This document shows, in pieces, positions 24,953 through 33,540 of a stretch of 64,000 nucleotides of DNA. Origin of the DNA: CAZNHL01 sp964572965. GTDB taxonomy: Bacteria > Bacteroidota > Bacteroidia > Cytophagales > UBA9547. Below the pieces are notes generated by a model, which was not told the DNA's origin, ran no database searches, and saw only the letters and a program-made list of their open reading frames with translations. The translations under genes were made by a program, and so were the position numbers. The stretch is taken from assembly GCA_964572965.1 (NCBI GenBank), contig CAZNHL010000011.1, forward strand, positions 1-64,000, given 5' to 3'. Position 1 is the stretch's first letter; each line of letters starts with the position of its first letter.

Positions 24953-26674
24953 TTACTTTTTCTTCGCTTTGGGTTTTGTTTTACTGCTCCCTTTCGAAGA
25001 TACGGCCACTTTGACAGGTGGCGCTTTGACTATGTCTTTGACCGGCTTCGAATTGGTTGAGCTTGACCTCGTCGGATTTTTAGCAGCTGTTTTTGTTACC
25101 GGAGTAACTTTCTTATCAGTTGCATTATTGGCCATAGTCGCTTTGGGAGGTTGTTTTGGCATCATGGCTTCAATATCAACACCAAGGCCTTTGGCTACTG
25201 CTTTTCCCAATTCCTCATTTGCCCTGAAAAAATGACAAATTTGCCTGTTAATGATATCATTACGTTTTGGTCCGGAAATACCACTCATTGAATCAACAAG
25301 GTTTTTGACAAGGTTTTTTCTGTCAGTAGCATTCATTGCCTTGGTATATAATAAGCCCGGTTGTGTATAGTGATCATTATCACCCGGTGCATTTCTGTCA
25401 TACCAGTCAGCTACATTGCTGTCCAGTATCTGTGCGGGCTGTTTGTAGCTTTCATCAGCCACAATACCATCAAAGCTATTAGGGAAATAGTTGGGCTCGC
25501 TATTACCATTTCCATCTACACGCATCAAGCCATCACGCTCAAAGTTGGAAACCATGTATGGGCATTTATTGACAGGTATCTGTTCATAATTAACTCCAAG
25601 GCGGTACCTGTGTGCATCAGGGTATGACAGTAAACGCCCCTGAAGCATTTTGTCCGGTGAATAGCCTACACCATCTATTGCATGTGCAGGAGCAAAGGCT
25701 GATTGTTCAACTTCTGCAAAGTAGTTGGAAGGAACTTCGTTCAATTCCATCATTCCGGCTTCTATCATTGGGAAATCACCATGAGGCCAGACTTTTGTTA
25801 AATCAAAAGGGTTGAAGGGAAACTCATGAGCTTGTTTTTCAGTCATTACCTGAATAAATAGTTTCCATTTGGGAAATTGCTTGTTTTCAATGGCTTCAAC
25901 CAGGTCCCTTTGTGCAAAATCCAAATCTTTAGACTTCATCACATTGGCCTGATCTCCGGTAAAGTTTTTGATACCTTGCTGGGTTATAAAATGGAATTTA
26001 ACCCAGTGTCTTTCATTTTTAGCATTATAAAACGAATAAGTATGACTTCCGAAACCATGCATATGACGATAGCCATAAGGTGTACCCCTGTCACTCATCA
26101 GAATTAATACCTGATGCAGACTTTCCGGGTTCAGAGACCAGAAATCCCACATCATTGTTGGGCTTTTCAGATTGGTTTTAGGGTCTCTTTTCTGAGTATG
26201 TATAAAGTCACTGAATTTTTTAGGGTCTTTGACAAAGAATACCGGTGTGTTGTTACCAACCATGTCCCAGTTTCCGTCCTCTGTATAAAACTTAACAGCA
26301 AAGCCTCTCGGATCTCTTTCAGTGTCAGCACTTCCCTTTTCACCTCCTACTGTTGAGAACCTAATAAAAAGCCTGCACTTATTGCCTACTTTACTGAATA
26401 TTTTAGCCTTAGTATATTTTGTAATGTTTTTGGTAACAGTAAAAGTCCCGTAAGCTCCGGTTCCTTTAGCATGCACAACTCTTTCAGGAATACGCTCACG
26501 GTTAAAGTGAGCCATTTTTTCGTGTAGAATGAAGTCTTGTAATAAAAGCGGGCCACGGCTGCCGACGCTCAATGTGTTTTCATTTTCAACATAAGGGATT
26601 CCGGATGCTGTCGTTAGTTTTTTCTTAGCAGGCGGAGCAATTGACTTGGGTTTTGCCTTTTTATCATTTTTCAT
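24953..26674 (-). CDS. Heme catalase with basic N- and C-terminal extensions
   Basis: A monofunctional catalase that splits hydrogen peroxide to water and oxygen. I use the ATG at 26674 (573 residues); a TTG at 26698 would add eight. The catalytic His is in ERVVHAKGTGAYG, the Asn in DMVGNNTPVFFVKD, and the heme-ligand Tyr in RLLSYPDAHRYRLG. The conserved catalase core is complete to about residue 490. Unlike most small-subunit catalases it has a Lys/Pro/Ala-rich N-terminal stretch of about 25 residues and a C-terminal tail of about 80 residues made of Lys, Ala, Pro, Thr and Ser. The tail resembles the disordered basic tails of DNA-associated proteins. No signal peptide. Confidence 0.95.
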   Translation of the reverse strand: MKNDKKAKPKSIAPPAKKKLTTASGIPYVENENTLSVGSRGPLLLQDFILHEKMAHFNRERIPERVVHAKGTGAYGTFTVTKNITKYTKAKIFSKVGNKCRLFIRFSTVGGEKGSADTERDPRGFAVKFYTEDGNWDMVGNNTPVFFVKDPKKFSDFIHTQKRDPKTNLKSPTMMWDFWSLNPESLHQVLILMSDRGTPYGYRHMHGFGSHTYSFYNAKNERHWVKFHFITQQGIKNFTGDQANVMKSKDLDFAQRDLVEAIENKQFPKWKLFIQVMTEKQAHEFPFNPFDLTKVWPHGDFPMIEAGMMELNEVPSNYFAEVEQSAFAPAHAIDGVGYSPDKMLQGRLLSYPDAHRYRLGVNYEQIPVNKCPYMVSNFERDGLMRVDGNGNSEPNYFPNSFDGIVADESYKQPAQILDSNVADWYDRNAPGDNDHYTQPGLLYTKAMNATDRKNLVKNLVDSMSGISGPKRNDIINRQICHFFRANEELGKAVAKGLGVDIEAMMPKQPPKATMANNATDKKVTPVTKTAAKNPTRSSSTNSKPVKDIVKAPPVKVAVSSKGSSKTKPKAKKK

Positions 26675-26747
26675 AGCAAGAAAAGTTTGATGACACAAAA
26701 ATTCAATCCGGGCCTGAGGGTCAGGATTTCCAGTGTTTTACGCAAAA

Positions 26748-26777
26748 AAAAGCCGAAAGATATCTCTTCCGGCTTTT
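26748..26777 (-). terminator. Rho-independent terminator of msrB
   Basis: AAAAGCCGAAAGA (26748-26760) pairs with TCTTCCGGCTTTT (26765-26777) with one mismatch and a 4-base loop, and is followed on the minus strand by a T-run. It lies 35 bases after the msrB stop. Confidence 0.85.
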
Positions 26778-26811
26778 AACAACCCAACCACCCTATAGTG
26801 TACCTTTAATA

Positions 26812-27312
26812 TCACTTTTTAAACTCTATTGAAAGAGAGTTTACACAATATCGTTGTCCTGTACTTGTAGGGCCATCGTCAAATAAATGCCCTAAGTGAC
26901 CGCCACAATTCGCACAAACTATTTCTGTTCTGATCATGCCATGTGACTTGTCTTTGATATATTTTATTCTGCCTTTGCCTAGTTCGGCATCAAAGCTCGG
27001 CCATCCGCAATGTCCGTCAAATTTACTGTTACTATCAAAAAGTTCTTGTCCGCAAGCTGCACAGTAATATGTTCCTTTTTCAAAAAACATATCGTACTTA
27101 CCTGTGTGGGGGCGCTCTGTACCTTTTTCTCTGATTACATAATATTGTTCAGGAGTCAGTTGTTTTTTCCACTCTTCTTCTGATTTCTGTACTGGAAATT
27201 CGTTGTCGTTCATACTTTTAGTGTTTTTAGTATTTTCTTTATTCTGCGGGCTCTGACAAGCTCCGCTAAAACCTACTAACATCATTAAGAATATTATCTT
27301 CAACCGGCCCAT
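26812..27312 (-). CDS. msrB: Peptide-methionine (R)-S-oxide reductase, lipoprotein form
   Basis: MsrB reduces methionine-R-sulfoxide in proteins. From the ATG at 27312 the protein has 166 residues and starts MGRLKIIFLMMLVGFSGAC, a lipoprotein signal with cysteine at 19; an ATG at 27369 would add 19 residues and bury the signal. The domain has two zinc-binding pairs (CAACGQELF and CANCGGHLGHLFDDGP), GWPSFDAEL, and the catalytic RYCVNSLSIEF. Export to the envelope fits repair of oxidised envelope proteins. It is upstream of the catalase gene on the same strand with its own terminator, so the two stress genes are neighbours but not one operon. Confidence 0.94.
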   Translation of the reverse strand: MGRLKIIFLMMLVGFSGACQSPQNKENTKNTKSMNDNEFPVQKSEEEWKKQLTPEQYYVIREKGTERPHTGKYDMFFEKGTYYCAACGQELFDSNSKFDGHCGWPSFDAELGKGRIKYIKDKSHGMIRTEIVCANCGGHLGHLFDDGPTSTGQRYCVNSLSIEFKK

Positions 27313-27400
27313 CCTGTCAATGACTTTATATGTAGAACCTACGTACCGGCAAATCAATCTGGATTTCATTGTTGAAAAAATTTAATGTGTAGGTTATAAT

Positions 27401-27442
27401 AAGCAAAAGTCATGCAATCTTTCGAATACATGACTTTTGCTT
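27401..27442. terminator. Hairpin downstream of the DegT-type gene
   Basis: AAGCAAAAGTCATG (27401-27414) and CATGACTTTTGCTT (27429-27442) are perfect 14-base inverted repeats, 24 bases after the aminotransferase stop. Its core AAAAGTCATG is the same word as in the terminator at 53743-53776. Confidence 0.75.
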
Positions 27443-27466
27443 TACTTTAATAATACAAGGAAGATA

Positions 27467-28663
27467 TTATGCAAAAACTCTTGTCAAAGCTTTTTCAATT
27501 CTCTCACAACGTGTTTTCAATTCAGCTTCAGTCCAGGTTACACGAACTCCCATTGAAATCAAACGGCTGATAATATCATCAGACTTTGGCAACTGGAGAT
27601 TCATTAAGTCCTGAGGGCCTTCCAACACATGGAAAGGAAGTTTTGCCAAAGCTTGTTTAGCTTTCAAATGTGTCCACTGACGGTGATAGTGGTAGTTATT
27701 GTCATACCAATAGTTCAATCCGTCAACACCTTCTTCTCCGAATGCTTTGATAATCTCGCGAGTCTTAGCTTCAGTTGGCCCGAAGAAAGAAAGGAAAGTA
27801 TGACTATCACCGGCTTCATCCGGAATCAAACGGAATTTTATTTGTGGAAATTTACTGAAAGTTTCTTTTAATGCTTTATGGTGCACTTTCTGACGCTCAA
27901 GAATATAAGGGAGCTTACGCATCTGAGCTACAGCAATAGCAGCACTTAATTCTGAACCACGGAAGTTTAGACCTAAATTCGGATGGTTTTCCATTCCACG
28001 CGCATTACCGATATGGTCGTGCCCATGGTCAGAAAAAGTATCTACATCCTTATAAGTCTGCTCTTCATTTGTAACGATAATACCGCCTTCTCCGGCAGTT
28101 GTTACTTTGAAGAAGTCAAAAGAATAGCAACCTACTTTACCGAAAGTACCTGCATGTTTTCCTTTGTATGTAGCTCCTAAAGCCTGTGCTGAATCTTCAA
28201 TAAACACCAGATTATGTTCTTTGCAGATCTGCATGATTTCTTCGATATGACCGATTGCACCACACATATGTACCAAAGCAACTGCTTTTGTTTTAGGTGT
28301 AATGTTTTTTCTGATGCTTTCCGGGCTCAGGCAGATTGTTTCATCTACTTCAGCAAATACAGGAATTGCACCCGCAAAGATTACTGCTTCAATTGTAGCA
28401 ATAAAAGTATATGGAGGAACAATTACTTCGTCGCCATAACCTACACCACTGGCAGCCATAGCAGCCTGAACTGCAGCAGTACCGCTTGAAACAAAATGTG
28501 CATACTTGGCACCTGTAAAATCCTGGATTTGTTTTTCAAGGGTTTTGGCTTTCCAGATTCCTTTACGAGGCTCGTCATGGTTGTATCTGAAAAGAATACC
28601 AGTTTCTAAAACATCATTTACTTCTTTTCTTTCTTCGTCTCCGAATAACTCAATTCCAGGCAT
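27467..28663 (-). CDS. DegT/DnrJ/EryC1/StrS aminotransferase family protein
   Basis: A 398-residue PLP-dependent enzyme of the fold-type I sugar-aminotransferase family. Landmarks: FVSSGTAAVQAAMAA near residue 60, EDSAQALGATYKGKHAGTFG near 160-180, and the PLP-binding lysine in FDFFKVTTAGEGG near residue 187. Members make amino sugars for lipopolysaccharide, capsule or secondary metabolites, but no sugar gene is adjacent, so the substrate is unknown. It is a single gene, 82 bases downstream of arsC on the same strand. Confidence 0.92.
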   Translation of the reverse strand: MPGIELFGDEERKEVNDVLETGILFRYNHDEPRKGIWKAKTLEKQIQDFTGAKYAHFVSSGTAAVQAAMAASGVGYGDEVIVPPYTFIATIEAVIFAGAIPVFAEVDETICLSPESIRKNITPKTKAVALVHMCGAIGHIEEIMQICKEHNLVFIEDSAQALGATYKGKHAGTFGKVGCYSFDFFKVTTAGEGGIIVTNEEQTYKDVDTFSDHGHDHIGNARGMENHPNLGLNFRGSELSAAIAVAQMRKLPYILERQKVHHKALKETFSKFPQIKFRLIPDEAGDSHTFLSFFGPTEAKTREIIKAFGEEGVDGLNYWYDNNYHYHRQWTHLKAKQALAKLPFHVLEGPQDLMNLQLPKSDDIISRLISMGVRVTWTEAELKTRCERIEKALTRVFA

Positions 28664-28745
28664 AATGTAAAAATTTAGGATTCAAACTCAGGATTGAATT
28701 ACCCTGAAGCTTACAAATTATTTCAAGTTTATGATTTTATTTCAA

Positions 28746-29090
28746 TCAAAGCAATTCCAGTACCCTTTCTGGTGGCCTGCCGATAACAGCTTTGTTGCCC
28801 TTTACAATAATAGGTCTTTCTATGAGGACAGGGTTTTCTGACAAAACCTTTATCCATTCTGTATCTGAAAGAACCTTTCCTTTGAAACTTTCTTTATAAA
28901 CACCTTCTCCTTTTCTAATCAGTTCCTCCGGCTTTATCCCTAGTTTATTGATTAAATCAGTAAGTTGTGCTACAGTTAAAGGATGTTTCAGGTACTCTAT
29001 TACTTCAATGTCTGAGGTCTTTTCTTCCAACAGACAAAGCGCTTCACGGCTTTTGCGGCATCGTGTATTATGGTAAACAGTATATTCCAA
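28746..29090 (-). CDS. ArsC/Spx-type arsenate reductase (glutaredoxin-dependent family)
   Basis: A 114-residue thioredoxin-fold protein. The active-site cysteine is Cys11 in YHNTRCRKSREAL, and LSDTEWIKVLSENPVLIERPIIV ends with the arginine-rich binding region of the family. It belongs to the ArsC/YfgD group; whether it reduces arsenate or acts as a general thiol reductase is not certain. The start is a TTG at 29090, which gives the family-typical N-terminus (M)EYTVYHN; no ATG is available. It begins 20 bases after the hslV stop, so it probably belongs to that operon. Confidence 0.88.
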   Translation of the reverse strand: MEYTVYHNTRCRKSREALCLLEEKTSDIEVIEYLKHPLTVAQLTDLINKLGIKPEELIRKGEGVYKESFKGKVLSDTEWIKVLSENPVLIERPIIVKGNKAVIGRPPERVLELL

Positions 29091-29110
29091 AAGGTAAAAG
29101 TCAGTCAGGT

Positions 29111-29650
29111 TTACTTAGCTTTTTCTATCACCAGATTATGGTTAGTATATATACAGATGTCGGCTGCAATGTGCAATGACTCACGAACCATTTCTTCCGC
29201 AGAAAGCTGTCCGGCATGTTTCTTCAAAGCAATAGCGGCAGATTGTGCATACATGCTTCCTGAACCGATAGATGCGATCCCATTATCAGGTTCAATCACA
29301 TCACCTGTACCTGAAAGGATCAATATTTCTTCTTTATTGGCAACAATCATCATGGCTTCGAGCTTACGCAGATAACGGTCAGTGCGCCAATCTTTTGCAA
29401 GTTCTATGGCTGCACGTTTCATATTACCGCCAAAAGCAGCAAGTTTATCTTCAAAGCGTTCCATGAGTGTGAAAGCATCGGCTGTAGAACCGGCAAAACC
29501 TGCAAGAATTTTACCATCCGCCAAAGTCCTGATCTTCCGGACATTACTTTTAGCGACAGTACTACCCATTGTGGCCTGACCATCTGCACCTAATACCATT
29601 TCACCATTGTGAATGATACCTAATACTGTGGTTGCATGTATTTTTTGCAT
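29111..29650 (-). CDS. hslV: ATP-dependent protease subunit HslV
   Basis: HslV is the proteasome-like peptidase that works with the ATPase HslU. The 179-residue protein begins MQKIHATTVLGI; the nucleophile is probably Thr7 after a six-residue propeptide, with GADGQATMG and NVRKIRTLADGKILAGFAGS following as the expected core motifs. The C-terminus ends the subunit without extra domains. The start codon follows the stop of the upstream gene directly (TAG-ATG), so translation is likely coupled. HslU is not in this window, so the two subunits are encoded apart. Confidence 0.96.
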   Translation of the reverse strand: MQKIHATTVLGIIHNGEMVLGADGQATMGSTVAKSNVRKIRTLADGKILAGFAGSTADAFTLMERFEDKLAAFGGNMKRAAIELAKDWRTDRYLRKLEAMMIVANKEEILILSGTGDVIEPDNGIASIGSGSMYAQSAAIALKKHAGQLSAEEMVRESLHIAADICIYTNHNLVIEKAK

Positions 29651-30181
29651 CTATACAGTAACTAAATCGGCCTTCTTAATGAAAAACCTTGTGACCAAAT
29701 ATATAATATGAATAGCTAAAATAGCTATCAGTACAGGCAATAACCATTCAAAATCATTGATTTGTTTTCTATGTTCCAGATTTGCCAGGTTGATGAAAGC
29801 AATAGCTCCGGCAAACATCCCGATGAAAAGATTGATCCAGCTCAAAAATGAGTTAATCCAGTTTTGGAAAATAGTCAAAACTAATTCCTTACCATTTTTA
29901 TCTGATAGCCAATAATCGCTATTAGGAATAAAAGTTAATGAATCTGCAATCTTAGGAAGAAGCTTTCTGATAGCAATAAATAACAGGTTTATAACCAGCA
30001 CTGCCCCTCCTATTGAATAAAATAATTTATTCCGTGTCATACTGTAAGTACTGAAACCTTCTTTATCGAATAAGATATCGACAAAATCAGGCCAGTAAAA
30101 GTAGGCTAAAAAGAATATCACAAGAAAACCAATAATGGAAAGAACCCAAAAGGCTCTCAAAAGTAATGTTAACGACCTCAT
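29651..30181 (-). CDS. Membrane protein of unknown function
   Basis: A 176-residue protein with four hydrophobic helices (about 7-29, 48-70, 107-130 and 143-168) and charged loops. I do not recognise a domain. I start it at the ATG at 30181 (MRSLTLLLRAFWV); a TTG at 30193 is also in frame. It is the first gene of a tight unit with hslV, whose ATG follows its stop codon with no spacing, and arsC. The tight coupling to hslV may mean a membrane partner, but nothing in the sequence shows it. Confidence 0.75.
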   Translation of the reverse strand: MRSLTLLLRAFWVLSIIGFLVIFFLAYFYWPDFVDILFDKEGFSTYSMTRNKLFYSIGGAVLVINLLFIAIRKLLPKIADSLTFIPNSDYWLSDKNGKELVLTIFQNWINSFLSWINLFIGMFAGAIAFINLANLEHRKQINDFEWLLPVLIAILAIHIIYLVTRFFIKKADLVTV

Positions 30182-30315
30182 ATCAATCTGCAATATGGGA
30201 AAAGATATCCCGTTTAATTTTTACAAAGTTAACCCTTAGAAATGAAATTATTGAAGTTTTTTAGATTAATAGAGATAACAATCTTCTTAAGATTAAGTAA
30301 ATTGGCCTCTTGGGA

Positions 30316-31341
30316 ATGAAGAAACTGATTCTATATATTTTTTTCACAGTAAGTATGGTGAATTATGTGTCCGCACAGGATCCTCAATTCGCTCAGTATT
30401 ATGCCGCTCCTATTTATTTAAACCCCGCATTTACAGGTCAAACCGAATATTCCAGGGGGATTGTTAATTACAGGAATCAATGGCCTACCTTACCTTTGCC
30501 TTTCCAAACATTGGCAGCAAGCTTTGATCACCATATGTATAAACAAAAAAGTGGTATTGGCGGGCTGATCACTCATGATAAAATGGGGAGCTATACCAAT
30601 ACAGATATCGGGATGGTTTATTCATACTATTTCTACCCAAACAGGAAAACAAAGATCAGAGCTGGTTTACAGCTCGATTACATCAGGAGAAGTGCAGGCT
30701 TCAGCAGCTTAATCTTTGGCGATCAGCTCGATCCTGATTTCGGGCAAATTTCCCCTAACTCTCAGGATAATTACAATGGTAGCAACACTTACAAAAATAT
30801 GGTTTCTGTGAGTGCCGGTGGTCTTCTTCTTAAAAAGAACGCCTGGCTGGGACTTTCTGTCCATCATATCAATCAACCAAACCAATCTGTAACCAGCGAA
30901 AGAGACCCTTTAAAAATGAAAATTTCCCTTAATGGCGGTTATAGTATCCGAGTCAACAGAGACAGAGGGATCCATAATCAGAATGTCTATACGCTGACCC
31001 CTACTTTTGCCTATTTTTATCAAGGACGTTTTCAACAGCTCAATGCAGGTGCTTATTTGACAATGGAACCTCTTATTTTAGGTATCTGGTATAAAGGCTT
31101 ACCATTTTTAAAGTCAGCAAATGGATTTCTGAATCAGGATGCAATTTCCATAATGGCAGGTTTTAAGTACCAGGGTGTTAAATTTGGCTATTCTTACGAT
31201 ATAACTATCTCAAAACTTACACCGTCAGCAGGCGGCGCTCATGAAATCAGCTTATCTTATGAGTTTGGGTCTCATGGAAATGTTGTTAAAAAGTCACGCG
31301 GGAATAACAAAATAATGTATTCGCCTTATCCTAAGCTATAA
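30316..31341 (+). CDS. PorP/SprF family type IX secretion system membrane protein
   Basis: A 341-residue outer-membrane protein of the PorP/SprF family, which in gliding Bacteroidota helps deliver type IX-secreted proteins to the cell surface. A signal peptide (KLILYIFFTVSMVNYVSAQ) precedes the family motif DPQFAQYYAAPIYLNPAFTG; the rest is beta-barrel with aromatic ends (KTKIRAGLQLDYIRR, GFKYQGVKFGYSYDI). The ATG at 30316 gives a good signal peptide; a TTG at 30310 is not needed. Usually each PorP/SprF is paired with a large surface protein, but the CHU_C protein in this window is not adjacent (36.5 kb). Confidence 0.92.
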   Translation: MKKLILYIFFTVSMVNYVSAQDPQFAQYYAAPIYLNPAFTGQTEYSRGIVNYRNQWPTLPLPFQTLAASFDHHMYKQKSGIGGLITHDKMGSYTNTDIGMVYSYYFYPNRKTKIRAGLQLDYIRRSAGFSSLIFGDQLDPDFGQISPNSQDNYNGSNTYKNMVSVSAGGLLLKKNAWLGLSVHHINQPNQSVTSERDPLKMKISLNGGYSIRVNRDRGIHNQNVYTLTPTFAYFYQGRFQQLNAGAYLTMEPLILGIWYKGLPFLKSANGFLNQDAISIMAGFKYQGVKFGYSYDITISKLTPSAGGAHEISLSYEFGSHGNVVKKSRGNNKIMYSPYPKL

Positions 31342-31733
31342 AACTTCTCTCTAAAATATCAGTTTTCTTACATCCGCAATTTTTAGCGCTATTAACAAAT
31401 TACTTCCGGCAACAATCCCCGTATTAAGTATCAAGAACAATAACTAAAAAAAGAAAATAATTTTTAAACATTGATTCAACCAGCTAAACTTAAAAACACT
31501 TTTTCGCTTAACTATTTTTTAATCTCATTTTTTACCTAAACTAATGTAAGGTTTTCTCATAACCGGCTATCAAAAACGAAAAAATGCCTCGGACTTCCGG
31601 GGCATTTTTTTTTATGCTAATAGTCTTGACTGTAATCTAACTGTTTTCAACTCTCTAAGGTTAAAAATCACAAAAGACATCTGGTTACTATGAAGGTTTA
31701 TTGACAATAGCAGTCAAGTTAAATACAAGAGTC
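31342..31733. other. 392-base intergenic region
   Basis: Lies between the PorP/SprF gene and the DPM-like gene, which converge. It is AT-rich with no convincing ORF. A strong plus-strand terminator sits at 31581-31612, 240 bases after the PorP stop. That distance could mean a long 3' untranslated region or a small RNA; I cannot decide from sequence. Confidence 0.55.
31581..31612 (+). terminator. Rho-independent terminator
   Basis: AAAATGCC-TCGG (31581-31592) pairs with CCGG-GGCATTTT (31597-31608) around ACTT, followed by a run of T. It is the likely end of the PorP/SprF transcript. Confidence 0.92.
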
Positions 31734-32477
31734 TTAATCTTTAATTTCCCTGTTGAAATGCCTGAAGAAACTGCTGACTTTCATTGTAATTACTCCGAAA
31801 ATAGCTTCTTTAAAAATATTGGAAGACATTTTGGAATTCCCTTTTTGTCTGTCAGTGAATATAATTGACACTTCTTTGATCTTGAAACCATATTTCCAGG
31901 TCAGGAACTTTAACTCTATTTGAAAAGCATATCCTACAAATCGAATTTTATCAAGTTCAATAGTTTCCAATACGTTTCTCTTATAGCATTTAAAACCAGC
32001 TGTAGTATCTGCTATAGGCATACCTGTAATGAATCGAACATAGGCACTTGCGTAATACGACATTAACACGCGATTCATTGGCCAGTTGACTACATTCACA
32101 CCTGTACAGTAACGCGACCCAATTGCCAGATCAGCTCCTCCTGTTGCACAGGCATTATACAAATTGATCAGATCCTCTGGATTATGTGAGAAATCGGCAT
32201 CCATTTCAAAGATATAGTCGAAACCATTCTTTAATGCCCACTTAAAACCGTGTATATAGGCCGTACCCAAGCCAAGTTTTCCTTTGCGTTCTTCAATAAA
32301 AAGCCCTTCCGTAAATTCCTTTTGCAGTTCCTTTACTTTAAGAGCAGTGCCATCAGGCGAGCCGTCATCAATAATGAGAATATTAAAAGGTATTGACAAT
32401 GAAAACACTTTGCGTACAATTGCCTCAATGTTTTCAACTTCATTATAGGTTGGTATAACTACCAGTCTCTTGTCCAT
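31734..32477 (-). CDS. Polyprenol monophosphomannose synthase-like GT2 glycosyltransferase
   Basis: A 247-residue GT2 of the dolichol/polyprenol-phosphate mannose synthase type. Motifs: VIPTYNEVENIEAIV, IIDDGSPDGTALKV, the catalytic FEMDADFSHNPEDL, and AIGSRYCTGV followed by AGFKCYKRNV. There is no C-terminal membrane region, so it is the short form that acts at the membrane surface, moving mannose (or glucose) from a nucleotide sugar to a lipid phosphate. A DUF2723-type O-mannosyltransferase-like protein at 57.7 kb could be a user of such a lipid-linked sugar; that link is inference. Confidence 0.9.
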   Translation of the reverse strand: MDKRLVVIPTYNEVENIEAIVRKVFSLSIPFNILIIDDGSPDGTALKVKELQKEFTEGLFIEERKGKLGLGTAYIHGFKWALKNGFDYIFEMDADFSHNPEDLINLYNACATGGADLAIGSRYCTGVNVVNWPMNRVLMSYYASAYVRFITGMPIADTTAGFKCYKRNVLETIELDKIRFVGYAFQIELKFLTWKYGFKIKEVSIIFTDRQKGNSKMSSNIFKEAIFGVITMKVSSFFRHFNREIKD

Positions 32478-32545
32478 TTAACAAATTTAGAATATGAGTG
32501 GCAATATCAGCTTAAATCGGCCAATAATTTTTAATAAAAAATTGA

Positions 32546-33203
32546 CTATAAATATAAATAATAAGGTTTCAGCAACGCCGTAAATTCATCTGTATACTGA
32601 TGATCCTTCTTTCGGATGATCAGTTCAGTTGGCAAAGTGTTTTCTGCCGGAATATAACTAAAACAATTAACGACTCTTATTACCGGCTTATTTTCCTGAT
32701 CTTTAACAGTATAGCTTTTTTGAAGATACCATCTACTAGCTTCCATTAATCGCTGCAGTTGCAAACTTTCAAACTCCGGCAACAATACCCAAAACTCAGT
32801 AGACGAATGACTTAACCTGTTTACAGCATCCGCTAACTGCTCTAAACTCAGACTATCCGCATGCAGCGCTGTGTTTTTGCTTTGGTTAGCATTTCGGAGA
32901 GAGTTCTGAAAAAAAGGTGGATTACTTATAATAAGATCAAATGGTTCTTTCTCAAATTTTGTAACATCCCCTTTCACAAGATTTATTCTTGAAAACCATG
33001 GGCTTGCTGCANNNNNNNNNNGCTTCTGATTTCTGAGCCTGCATTAATGCCAGTAAACCGGTTCCTGTACCAATATCCAGAATTGTTGTGGCATTTCCGG
33101 GTTCAATTACAGCTCCAAACAAACAACCGTCAGTGCAAACTTTCAGCCCCTCATGCTCTTGCTGAATAGTAAATTGTTTGAATTTGAAATATGAGTTTGC
33201 CAT
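32546..33203 (-). CDS. trmN6: TrmN6-like tRNA adenine-N6 methyltransferase, broken by an assembly gap
   Basis: A Rossmann-fold methyltransferase like YfiC/TrmN6, which makes m6A37 in tRNA-Val. The N-terminal half (from the ATG at 33203: FKFKQFTIQQEHEGLKVCTDG, then LDIGTGTGLLALMQAQ, the SAM site) and the C-terminal half (SPWFSRINLVKGDV, then LIISNPPFFQNS with the catalytic NPPF) lie on either side of the 10-N run at 33012-33021 in different frames. In the family about 20-25 residues, including the acidic residue that holds the ribose of SAM, separate these halves, so the true gap is about 60-75 bases and a multiple of three. The frameshift is an assembly artefact and not evidence of a pseudogene. 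Confidence 0.85.
33012..33021. other. Assembly gap of 10 N inside the trmN6-like gene
   Basis: Ten N where the family needs roughly 60-75 bases; the reading frame does not continue across it at length ten. Confidence 0.95.
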
Positions 33204-33337
33204 TGATATGGCAAAGTTACTATTTTGATGTTATTATTCTATTTCCCCATACTTTAAGCAACGGTATTTCTCCCGAATAGTGAGAATCCTATTTGTAAGA
33301 TCATTTGGCAAAAACAACTACTAATGTCGATTAAATA

Positions 33338-33350
33338 AGACCGATGGTCT
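33338..33350. promoter_or_regulatory. Candidate TetR-type operator
   Basis: AGACC-GAT-GGTCT is a perfect 5+3+5 dyad, the shape and sequence class seen for several TetR/AcrR-family operators. No TetR gene is in the window. Confidence 0.35.
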
Positions 33351-33473
33351 ATTTCTAAAAAAAGCTATTTTAAAAGGTATTAAGTTTACCTTATTGAATT
33401 AGCAATTACCAAAGCATTATACAGATACGGAAAGCTTAATCATTTACGTTTTCCATAGCTGGTTAATGAATAT

Positions 33474-33509
33474 GAGGCACCTAAATATTGTATTTGATAC
33501 AATTGCCTC
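33474..33509 (+). promoter_or_regulatory. Nested leader hairpin of the barrel gene
   Basis: An inner perfect stem ATTGTA (33487-33492) / TACAAT (33498-33503) with a 5-base loop is flanked by outer arms GAGGCA (33474-33479) and TGCCTC (33504-33509), with a 7-base bulge on one side. It lies in the likely 5' leader. Confidence 0.45.
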
Positions 33510-33540
33510 GTATTCTTTTTACATATAATACCTAAATAGC

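Larger units (their letters stand above)
33204..33540. other. 337-base intergenic region with two dyads
   Basis: Region between divergent trmN6-like and barrel genes. It holds a TetR-type dyad AGACC-GAT-GGTCT (33338-33350) and a nested hairpin GAGGCA...TGCCTC around ATTGTA-TTTGA-TACAAT (33474-33509), 31 bases before the barrel start. No other gene is seen. Confidence 0.6.

Noticed and set aside
32546..33203. Pseudogene or frameshift in the trmN6-like gene
   Set aside because: The break coincides with a run of N and both halves are intact, so an assembly gap explains it.
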